Assembly: GCF_900104785.1 (NCBI RefSeq)
Contig: NZ_LT629733.1
Location: 2,078,501 to 2,142,500 of the forward strand
From: Formosa sp. Hel1_31_208
GTDB lineage: Bacteria; Bacteroidota; Bacteroidia; Flavobacteriales; Flavobacteriaceae
Length of the DNA stretch: 64,000 nucleotides
Direction: 5' to 3'
Below the pieces are notes generated by a model, which saw only the letters and a list, made by a program, of their open reading frames with translations, was not told where the DNA came from and made no database searches. Within the stretch, counting starts at the first letter, position 1. The number at the start of each line of letters is the position of its first letter. Shown one piece after another: positions 17,829 through 24,938 of the stretch. The position numbers and the translations under genes are program-made.

Positions 17829-19157
17829 ATGGAATATGTACCACAAATAGCATTTGCAATAGCTTTAATTATTGGTATTGGTTACTTTGCTAGGAATGTT
17901 AAAAAACTAATGCGAAATATCAACTTAGGTCACGATGTGGATGTAAGTGATAATAAATCGCAACGTTGGAAGAATATGACTATGATTGCTTTGGGTCAAA
18001 GTAAAATGGTGAAACGTCCTATAGCAGGATTTCTACACGTTATTGTCTATATAGGTTTTGTTATTATTAATATTGAAGTGCTTGAAATCATTATTGACGG
18101 ACTCACAGGAAAGCATCGGATTTTTTCATCAATAGGACCTATTTATAATGTGCTCATTGGGTCTTTCGAAATCTTAGCTTTTTTAGTTTTAGTCGCTGTA
18201 GTTATTTTTTGGTTACGCCGAAATGTGATTAAACTAAAACGCTTTTTAAGCGCAGAAATGAAAGGCTGGCCAAAAAACGATGGTAATATCATACTCTATT
18301 TTGAGGTCGTATTAATGTCGCTCTTTTTGACTATGAATGCAACAGATCTTCAATTACAACTCAATGGTGCAGAAGGTTATACCCTCGCTGGTTCATTTCC
18401 AATAAGTCAGTATTTATTACCGTTATTTGACGGACTCTCAAATGCAACCCTCATTATTATTGAGCGCACTGCTTGGTGGTTGCACATTTTAGGAATATTA
18501 ACCTTCTTAAACTACTTATATTTCTCAAAACATCTGCATATATTATTAGCCTTTCCAAACACATACTTCGGTAATTTAAAGTTAAAAGGTCAATTTAATA
18601 ATCTTGAAGCCGTTACCAATGAGGTGAAAATGATGATGGATCCTAATGTTGATCCTTTCGCTGCTCCTCCTGAAGGCACAGAAAATGCTGTGCCAGCTAA
18701 ATTCGGAGCGAGTGATGTACAAGACCTGAATTGGGTGAATTTAATGAATGCTTATTCCTGTACTGAGTGTGGTAGATGCACGAGCGAATGTCCGGCAAAT
18801 CAAACAGGAAAAAAATTGTCGCCAAGAAAAATCATGATGGACACACGAGACCGTTTGGAGGAAGTTGGCAAAAACATGGATGCCAATAACGGTGAGTTTA
18901 AAGAGGATGGCAAACAGTTATTAGGGGATTATATCTCTAATGAAGAACTTTGGGCATGCACCAGCTGTAATGCCTGTGTAGAGGCTTGTCCTATAAGTAT
19001 TGATCCTTTGAATATTATCATGCAAATGCGACAGTATTTGGTAATGGAGCAAAGTGCTGCGCCAATGGAACTCAATACTATGATGACCAATATAGAAAAT
19101 AATGGAGCACCTTGGCCGTACAATCAAATGGATCGTTTAAACTGGAAAAACGAGTAA
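17829..19157 (+). CDS. Membrane-bound (Fe-S) oxidoreductase subunit, HdrE/NarI-like plus 2x[4Fe-4S]
   Basis: A 442-residue protein. The N-terminal 245 residues hold about five or six membrane spans with histidines placed as in b-haem or quinone-binding NarI-type domains (FLHVIVYIGFVIINIE, WWLHILGILTFLNYLYFSKHLHIL). The C-terminal part is a ferredoxin-like dicluster: CTECGRCTSECPANQ near residue 310 and CTSCNACVEACPIS near residue 376. With the cysteine-rich subunit at 19538 it forms a heterodisulfide-reductase-like quinone-linked complex. The electron donor is not known. It begins 8 bp after the mlaD gene. Confidence 0.9.
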   Translation: MEYVPQIAFAIALIIGIGYFARNVKKLMRNINLGHDVDVSDNKSQRWKNMTMIALGQSKMVKRPIAGFLHVIVYIGFVIINIEVLEIIIDGLTGKHRIFSSIGPIYNVLIGSFEILAFLVLVAVVIFWLRRNVIKLKRFLSAEMKGWPKNDGNIILYFEVVLMSLFLTMNATDLQLQLNGAEGYTLAGSFPISQYLLPLFDGLSNATLIIIERTAWWLHILGILTFLNYLYFSKHLHILLAFPNTYFGNLKLKGQFNNLEAVTNEVKMMMDPNVDPFAAPPEGTENAVPAKFGASDVQDLNWVNLMNAYSCTECGRCTSECPANQTGKKLSPRKIMMDTRDRLEEVGKNMDANNGEFKEDGKQLLGDYISNEELWACTSCNACVEACPISIDPLNIIMQMRQYLVMEQSAAPMELNTMMTNIENNGAPWPYNQMDRLNWKNE

Positions 19158-19159
19158 TT

Positions 19160-19498
19160 ATGAGTGTTTTTCTTCGGAAATATGAACTTCTTTTAATAAC
19201 TATATTCCTGCTGAGTACTGCGTTTATGAGGGCACAATCTTATAGGAAAGATTCATTGCAAATTAAGTCTTATACCCTCATTGAGTACCAAAATAATGAG
19301 GTGAAAGATATTCAGCTGTTGAAAGTGATATGCGATTATTGTACAGATTTTCAAAAGAAAGCGATAGGAGAAGAAGCTAAGCGGAGAGCATTTCAAGAAC
19401 GCTTAGATCCTAAAAACAGAGTAAAAGACGGCAAAAAGAAATTAGCCATCTATATAAGAATAGCAAAAACAGATTTTGCAGAAATTAAAGAGAATTAA
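19160..19498 (+). CDS. Small exported hypothetical protein inside the Fe-S operon
   Basis: I do not recognise the family. The upstream ATG at 19112 lies within the previous gene; the ATG at 19160, 2 bp after that gene's stop, gives a good signal peptide (VFLRKYELLLITIFLLSTAFMRAQ), so the product is 112 residues. The mature part is basic and contains one CDYC pair. It separates the two Fe-S subunit genes, with 39 bp to the next ATG. The CxxC could be redox-active or metal-binding, but nothing more can be said. Confidence 0.75.
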   Translation: MSVFLRKYELLLITIFLLSTAFMRAQSYRKDSLQIKSYTLIEYQNNEVKDIQLLKVICDYCTDFQKKAIGEEAKRRAFQERLDPKNRVKDGKKKLAIYIRIAKTDFAEIKEN

Positions 19499-19537
19499 GT
19501 TTGTGACTTAATTTATTGAAAACACAAGAATAAACAT

Positions 19538-20329
19538 ATGAGCGAATTACTCAAAGTGCCAACTATGGCAGAATTTATGGCAGCAGGAAAACAACCCGAA
19601 GTATTGTTTTGGGTAGGGTGTGCTGGAAGCTTTGACGATAGGGCAAAAAAAATAACAAAGGCATTTGTGAAACTTTTGAATAAAGCCAATGTAGAGTTTG
19701 CTGTTTTAGGAACTGAAGAAAGCTGTACTGGTGACCCAGCAAAACGCGCTGGAAATGAGTTTTTATTTCAAATGCAGGCTGTGACCAATATCGAAGTGAT
19801 GAATGCTTATGAAATTAAGAAAATCGTTACTGCATGTCCGCACTGCTTTAATACCATTAAAAATGAATATCCAGGATTAGGTGGCAATTACGAAGTGATG
19901 CACCATACACAATTCTTAAAATCATTGCTTAACGAAGGCCGTTTAACTATTGAGGGCGGACAGTATAAAGGTAAACGTATTACGTTTCATGACCCGTGCT
20001 ATTTAGGCCGTGCTAATAACGTCTATGAAGCACCAAGAGAGCTTATTAGAAAATTGGATGCAGAACTTGTAGAAATGAAAAGCTGCAAGTCTCGCGGACT
20101 CTGTTGTGGTGCCGGAGGTGCTCAAATGTTTAAAGATGCCGAACCTGGTAATAAAGAAGTAAATATCGAACGTACAGAGCAAGCTCTAGAGACAAAACCA
20201 GAAATTATTGCGGCTGGTTGTCCGTTTTGCAATACCATGATGACCGATGGTGTCAAGAATAAAGAAAAGGAAGGTGATATTGCTGTCATGGATATTGCTG
20301 AGTTGATTGCCAACGCCCAAGATCTATAA
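19538..20329 (+). CDS. (Fe-S)-binding protein with two CCG cysteine-rich domains
   Basis: A 263-residue cytoplasmic protein with two cysteine-rich CCG repeats, as in HdrD, GlpC and LutA. Repeat 1 has GCAGSFDDRA, an ESCTGDPAKRAG and TACPHCFNTIKNEYP; repeat 2 has FHDPCYLGRANNVYEAPRE, GLCCGAGGAQMF (about residue 188) and AAGCPFCNTMMTDG. These normally hold non-cubane or [4Fe-4S] clusters at the site of two-electron chemistry. It pairs with the membrane dicluster protein at 17829. Whether its substrate is an organic acid or a thiol/disulfide is not evident. Confidence 0.9.
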   Translation: MSELLKVPTMAEFMAAGKQPEVLFWVGCAGSFDDRAKKITKAFVKLLNKANVEFAVLGTEESCTGDPAKRAGNEFLFQMQAVTNIEVMNAYEIKKIVTACPHCFNTIKNEYPGLGGNYEVMHHTQFLKSLLNEGRLTIEGGQYKGKRITFHDPCYLGRANNVYEAPRELIRKLDAELVEMKSCKSRGLCCGAGGAQMFKDAEPGNKEVNIERTEQALETKPEIIAAGCPFCNTMMTDGVKNKEKEGDIAVMDIAELIANAQDL

Positions 20330-20332
20330 GTT

Positions 20333-20530
20333 GTGGATAGAGAGAGGCTCCCTATAAAAACTATACTAATAACAGGTGTCAATAATGGTTTGTTCTTCGC
20401 TATATTTATGGCTGGATTTGATTATTTTAACGATGATCCTCTCTCAATATTTAAGTTTATATTTCATTGTGTCTTTTTTGGTTTTTTTATGGCCATTTCC
20501 TTTAGATATAAATACACTCAAAAAAAGTAA
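20333..20530 (+). CDS. Small two-span membrane protein (GTG start)
   Basis: 65 residues with two predicted membrane spans (ILITGVNNGLFFAIFMAG and FIFHCVFFGFFMAISF) and a basic C-terminus. It starts with GTG 3 bp after the Fe-S gene's stop. It resembles the next two small proteins in length and layout (IL.(T/S)(G/A)..NG, two spans, lysine-rich end), suggesting a tandem family. No function is known. Confidence 0.65.
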   Translation: MDRERLPIKTILITGVNNGLFFAIFMAGFDYFNDDPLSIFKFIFHCVFFGFFMAISFRYKYTQKK

Positions 20531-20555
20531 ACACGATAATTCGTAAATTCGAAAT

Positions 20556-20768
20556 ATGGCAGAAATAAATAAAAAACGAATTTTAACAGCAGGACTTATT
20601 GGTGGTGTGATTTTTTGCCTTGTTGTCTTATTTATAGATTATCTTTTTGGAAGAGGTTTTTCTTGGCTCAGACTTACATTTTACTTTGTTTTTGGAGTGA
20701 TTATGTATAGTTTTCTAACCTATAGAAATTTTAAAAAACATAATAAAAATAACAACCCGAAAGAGTAA
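20556..20768 (+). CDS. Small two-span membrane protein, second of three
   Basis: 70 residues, with spans ILTAGLIGGVIFCLVVLFID and LTFYFVFGVIMYSFLTY and a lysine/asparagine-rich tail. It shows the same layout as its neighbours at 20333 and 20780. Start ATG; gap 25 bp upstream and 11 bp downstream, so it is co-transcribed. Function unknown. Confidence 0.7.
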   Translation: MAEINKKRILTAGLIGGVIFCLVVLFIDYLFGRGFSWLRLTFYFVFGVIMYSFLTYRNFKKHNKNNNPKE

Positions 20769-20779
20769 ACCGTCGCTAC

Positions 20780-20974
20780 ATGTCTTCGTCTACCAAACTC
20801 ATATTAAGTGCTGCTATTCGCAACGGATTACTTTGGTCAGCAATTCTCATAGTGTTAACCTATTTGAAAAACGGTATTATTTACACTAATTACTTGCCGT
20901 TATGGTTTTTGTTTTTCGCTGGAACAGGAGCTTTGCGTAAATACTATTTTTTAACTAAAGAAAATAAAAACTAA
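20780..20974 (+). CDS. Small two-span membrane protein, third of three
   Basis: 64 residues, with spans LILSAAIRNGLLWSAILIVL and YLPLWFLFFAGTGALRK and a basic C-terminus. Its stop codon abuts the ATG of the PH-domain gene at 20975 with no gap, so translation of the two is probably coupled. That ties the small proteins to the PH-domain pair. Confidence 0.7.
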   Translation: MSSSTKLILSAAIRNGLLWSAILIVLTYLKNGIIYTNYLPLWFLFFAGTGALRKYYFLTKENKN

Positions 20975-21490
20975 ATGTTCTTAAATACCCAAGTAGATAT
21001 TGATAATTTGCCAGGAATTGAAGAGATACGGCTTAAATCCATATCTAAAAAGTATCTCAAAATTATCATCATAAATAGAATCTCATTGTTTTTAGTTCTT
21101 TTTGTAGTGCTTTTGATCATGACATGGTTTATGGATGATAAAACCCCTCAAAATTTACTTCTTTATGGCTTTGTCATCTTAACAGTTTTTTTAATTCTCA
21201 ACCTAACTATTGGACTTTTAGCATTTAAGAAGCGTAAATACGCTATTAGAGATCACGACGTGGTTTATGCTAAAGGCTTAATTATTAATTCGCTCACGAC
21301 TGTGCCGATCTCACGTATTCAGCATATTGAAGAAAATCGAAGTTGGTTAGCACGACAATTTGGTTTGGCAACGCTTAAGATCTTTACGGCTGGAGAATCT
21401 GGCAGTGATTTGAGCATCCACGGACTACCAAAAGATGATGCTAAAAAAATTCATGATTACATAAGCACAAAGGTGAATGGAAGTATCTGA
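20975..21490 (+). CDS. Membrane protein with bacterial PH domain (YdbS-like)
   Basis: 171 residues: two membrane spans at about 30-50 and 60-82, then a bacterial PH (bPH2) domain at about 88-165 (YAIRDHDVVYAKGLIINSLTTVPISRIQHIE ... FGLATLKIFTAG). Pairs of YdbS- and YdbT-like proteins are usually encoded together, as here. Their role, possibly membrane stress or export, is not settled. It overlaps the next gene by 14 bp. Confidence 0.9.
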   Translation: MFLNTQVDIDNLPGIEEIRLKSISKKYLKIIIINRISLFLVLFVVLLIMTWFMDDKTPQNLLLYGFVILTVFLILNLTIGLLAFKKRKYAIRDHDVVYAKGLIINSLTTVPISRIQHIEENRSWLARQFGLATLKIFTAGESGSDLSIHGLPKDDAKKIHDYISTKVNGSI

Positions 21491-22973
21491 TTTTTCTCAG
21501 CCTATGCGTCAATCCTCAAAAGGGATTATTATTATTTTCGGATTTAATGCCTTTAAGTTTTTTAAGCGCTTTTTTGTCATTTTTATTGCCTTTGGTTTGT
21601 CGTTAACCAAAAAGAAATCTTTTGCAAACCTCAGCCCGAACACCATTCTTTTAATTATTGTTGGTATCATTATTATCTTGTTTGTGGTTGCAGTATTAAA
21701 ATATCTCAATTTCAAGTTCTATTTAAATGATGACGATTTTCATCTGTCTAGAGGGATAATGAATAAAGACAAAACCGTAATCCCAAAATCAAAGATTCAA
21801 AACGTTTATATCAAGCAAAATCTACTGCAGCAAATCATCAATGTTGTTTCTGTCAATATTGAAACTGCTGGTGATGATAAGTCAGAAATCGAAATTAGCG
21901 CCCTAGATAAACCAACAGCACTGCGGCTTAAAAAACAACTTTTTAATAAAGTGGATACGACGAGTAGTAATCAGATAGAATATATTGAGCAAACAACAGT
22001 ATTTTTTAAAGCTTCTATGAAACGTTTGTTATTAGAAGGTTTATCTCAAAATCATCTCAAGAGTTTTGCTATAATTATGTCTTTTGTATTCGGTTTATAT
22101 TACGAGTTCAAGGATTATCTCAAAGATTTAAACCTGCAAGAACGTATTGAGAATTCTGTTCATTTTGATAGCGACACATTACTGAGTATCCTCATAGCTA
22201 ATCTTATTATTATTGTTATCGTCATTTTTATCTCATCGCTGTTTTCGGTAGTAAAAACCTTAATAGTTAATTTTGGGTTAGAAGTTATTGAACATCAAAA
22301 AACCATAGAGATTAATAAAGGGCTTCTTAACAAAGTATCTTTAAGTTTAACACCTAGCCGTATCCAAAACCTTGTGATTACTACTAATAGATTAAAACAA
22401 TATCTCGGTTTACATACGGTTTCTGTAAAACAGGCTATGGTAAATAACAAACAAAAAAAGAGTTTTGTTATTGTGGCTTTAGAGAAGATCCAGTTATACC
22501 ATTTATTAGACAAGCTTCTAAAACAATATAACCACGCATTGCAGAAAAATAAGCCAGAACCTTACTATAATCGTATTTCTGCTATTGAAATGTTCCTATT
22601 TATTTTAGTCATTAATATTCCAGCTTATGTCATCTTCGGAAATGAGAAATGGTGGATTAATCTTATTCTTTTTCCAATAGCTGCGTTATACATTTATATT
22701 AGCTTTAAAAAGGCCTATTTTACCTTAGATGATCACTTTGTGACGATAGGAAGTGGTGTTATCGATACAACGACAAATATTTTAGAAATTCATAAAATAC
22801 AATCAGTTGAAATAAAACAATCTATTTTTCAGAAACGTCGAAACATCGCTTCAGTCATTATTTCGACGGCATCCAAGGATGTAAAGATTCCTTACATCAA
22901 GGAAGAACTGGCAATTCAGATTCATAATTTCTTGCTATTTAAGGTAGAATCTCAGCAGAAAGATTGGATGTAA
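21477..22973 (+). CDS. Large membrane protein with repeated bacterial PH domains (YdbT-like)
   Basis: 498 residues with several membrane span pairs (about 33-75, 195-250 and 360-395), each followed by a bPH2 domain. The repeats each carry a SRGIMNKDKTVIPKSKIQNVYIKQ-type motif: at about 95-120, again as NKGLLNKVSLSLTPSRIQNL near 285, and as GSGVIDTTTNILEIHKIQSVEIKQ near 425. That gives three PH domains, the usual number for YdbT. It is the partner of the protein at 20975. Confidence 0.9.
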   Translation: MEVSDFSQPMRQSSKGIIIIFGFNAFKFFKRFFVIFIAFGLSLTKKKSFANLSPNTILLIIVGIIIILFVVAVLKYLNFKFYLNDDDFHLSRGIMNKDKTVIPKSKIQNVYIKQNLLQQIINVVSVNIETAGDDKSEIEISALDKPTALRLKKQLFNKVDTTSSNQIEYIEQTTVFFKASMKRLLLEGLSQNHLKSFAIIMSFVFGLYYEFKDYLKDLNLQERIENSVHFDSDTLLSILIANLIIIVIVIFISSLFSVVKTLIVNFGLEVIEHQKTIEINKGLLNKVSLSLTPSRIQNLVITTNRLKQYLGLHTVSVKQAMVNNKQKKSFVIVALEKIQLYHLLDKLLKQYNHALQKNKPEPYYNRISAIEMFLFILVINIPAYVIFGNEKWWINLILFPIAALYIYISFKKAYFTLDDHFVTIGSGVIDTTTNILEIHKIQSVEIKQSIFQKRRNIASVIISTASKDVKIPYIKEELAIQIHNFLLFKVESQQKDWM

Positions 22974-23006
22974 TATTGTATTTTTGAACAAAGTAAAAAC
23001 CCTTAT

Positions 23007-23492
23007 ATGTTAGTTGATTTTAATACTCTTCCTGAAGAATCTCGCGTTTGGATTTACCAAGCTAATCGCTCGTTCACCGATCAGGAAATTTCAGAAATAA
23101 AAGAAAAACTCAATATATTTATTGAGAACTGGACTGCTCATGGAAGTGATTTGCAATCTGGATATACTATTGAATATAAGAGATTTATAGTGATTGCTTT
23201 AAATCAAAACTTAAATACAGCTACAGGGTGTAGTATTGATGCTTCTGTTCATTTTATTCAAGAATTAGAGAAAGATTATAATGTAGATCTCATGGATAAA
23301 ATGAATGTTTCATACAAGCAAGGTGAATTCATTGCCCATAAGACACTGCTTGATTTTAAGAAAATGGCAAAAGACAAAGCTGTTTCAAAAAACACCATCG
23401 TTTTTAATAACTTAGTCACCAATATAGCAGAATTCAAAGAAAACTGGGAAGTACCAGCAAGTGAGAGCTGGCATAGTAGATTTTTAAAATAA
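23007..23492 (+). CDS. Conserved cytoplasmic protein of unknown function (161 aa)
   Basis: A Bacteroidota-specific protein. From memory, homologues are often labelled 'ABC transporter ATPase' in databases, but no Walker A, Walker B or ABC signature is visible, so that name is not supported. Visible conserved-looking parts are LPEESRVWIYQANRSFT at the start, WTAHGSDLQSGYTIEYKRFIVIAL, the TGCSIDASVHFIQELEKDY segment and a C-terminal ESWHSRFLK. No signal peptide or membrane span. It sits between the PH-domain genes and serB, 19 bp from the latter. Confidence 0.8.
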   Translation: MLVDFNTLPEESRVWIYQANRSFTDQEISEIKEKLNIFIENWTAHGSDLQSGYTIEYKRFIVIALNQNLNTATGCSIDASVHFIQELEKDYNVDLMDKMNVSYKQGEFIAHKTLLDFKKMAKDKAVSKNTIVFNNLVTNIAEFKENWEVPASESWHSRFLK

Positions 23493-23511
23493 ATACAAGT
23501 GACCTTTTATT

Positions 23512-24735
23512 ATGACCAACGAAATTTTTTTACTAAACATCTCTGGACAAGATAAACCAGGATTAACTTCTAGTTTAACGGCTGTTTTATCACATTATGG
23601 CGCCAAAGTATTAGATATGGGTCAGGCGAATATACATGACACACTATCTCTAGGTTTTCTGTTCGAAATTGAATCCAAAAAGAAATCGGCTGCTGTATTA
23701 AAAGATTTGCTTTTTAAAGCCTACGAACTCGGTGTTACTGCTAAGTTTACACCAATCTCACTTGAAGATTATGAACGTTGGGTAACGATGCAAGGGAAAG
23801 ATCGGTATATCATTACCATTTTAGGAGAACGATTATCGGCGGAACAAATATCTAAAGTAACCGAGGTGATTTCAGAAAAGAATTTAAATATAGATGCTAT
23901 AAAACGACTTACAGGACGTACATCACTAGTGAGAGAAGAAGAATATCCTCGAGCTTCCATACAGTTATCGATAAGAGGTAAAATTGATTGCAAGTTAGAT
24001 TTTACCGAAAAATTCATGCAAATCTCAAGAGATTTAGATGTCGATATCGCATTTCAGGAAGATAATATTTTTAGAAGAAATAGACGCCTTGTGTGCTTTG
24101 ATATGGATTCTACACTTATTCAAGCCGAAGTTATTGATGAACTAGCAGAATTGGCTGGTGTGGGAGCTGAAGTAAAAGCAATTACAGAGTCGGCTATGCA
24201 AGGTGAAATAGATTTTAATGAGAGTTTTAAAAAACGCATGAAACTGCTAAAAGGATTGCGCGAAGAGGTGCTCCATGATGTTGCCGTTAATTTACCTATA
24301 ACAAAAGGGGCTAAACGACTTATTGATACGCTCAAAAGTTACGGATTTAAAACCGCTATTTTATCAGGTGGTTTTACCTATTTTGGTCACTATTTGCAAA
24401 AAGAATTAGGCATTGATTATGTTTATGCCAACGAATTAGAAATTGACGACGGTGTGCTCACTGGTGGTTATCTAGGTGAAATTGTTGATGGGGAAAAAAA
24501 AGCAGAATATCTTAAAGATATTGCAAAACTAGAGGGTATAGACATTAGTCAAACCATAGCAGTTGGTGATGGAGCCAATGATTTACCTATGCTTAATTTA
24601 GCAGGATTGGGCATCGCATTTCATGCGAAACCAACTGTAAAAGATAATGCTCAAAGTTCTATTTCAAGTATTGGATTAGATGGTGTTCTTTACCTGTTAG
24701 GATATCATGATAGGCATATCGATTTACTCGATTAG
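23512..24735 (+). CDS. serB: Phosphoserine phosphatase with N-terminal ACT domains
   Basis: Last step of serine synthesis: O-phosphoserine to serine. 407 residues: two ACT-like regulatory domains (about 1-85, with SGQDKPGLTSSLTAVLSHYGA, and about 95-180), then a HAD phosphatase. HAD motif 1 is CFDMDSTLIQAEVIDELA (about 196), motif 2 is AILSGGFTYF, and motif 4 is IAVGDGANDLPMLNLAGLGIAFHAK. The N-terminal ACT pair suggests allosteric control by serine. It lies 19 bp after the previous gene and probably ends the unit; only a weak palindrome (CTAAGA/TCTTAG near 24765) follows. Confidence 0.95.
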   Translation: MTNEIFLLNISGQDKPGLTSSLTAVLSHYGAKVLDMGQANIHDTLSLGFLFEIESKKKSAAVLKDLLFKAYELGVTAKFTPISLEDYERWVTMQGKDRYIITILGERLSAEQISKVTEVISEKNLNIDAIKRLTGRTSLVREEEYPRASIQLSIRGKIDCKLDFTEKFMQISRDLDVDIAFQEDNIFRRNRRLVCFDMDSTLIQAEVIDELAELAGVGAEVKAITESAMQGEIDFNESFKKRMKLLKGLREEVLHDVAVNLPITKGAKRLIDTLKSYGFKTAILSGGFTYFGHYLQKELGIDYVYANELEIDDGVLTGGYLGEIVDGEKKAEYLKDIAKLEGIDISQTIAVGDGANDLPMLNLAGLGIAFHAKPTVKDNAQSSISSIGLDGVLYLLGYHDRHIDLLD

Positions 24736-24938
24736 GGATTTAAGTTTCTTGACTTTTCACCGCGCTAAGATTTTCTTAGTAGTTAAGGATTCATTGTAAG
24801 TATAGCTTCTCGTCATTTATTTGTTTACAACCTTCTTTATAAATCTATCTTAAAGTCTTTTTTTTCTTAAGTCTAAAGCACTATTTTGGCATAGTTTTTA
24901 GTTCTATTTAAGAACAACTTAAAAAGACCTTTTTTTCT

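Noticed and set aside
24887-24901. TGGCATAGTTTTTAG upstream of the GH3 gene considered as a sigma-54 (-24/-12) promoter
   Set aside because: The -24 TGGCA half fits, but the -12 half reads TTAG instead of TTGC. No known activator gene is near. One half-match in AT-rich DNA is not enough.
24736-24938. Possible terminator after serB (CTAAGATTTTCTTAG near 24765)
   Set aside because: A 6-bp AT-rich palindrome with a 3-nt loop and no T-tract directly behind it. Too weak to call.
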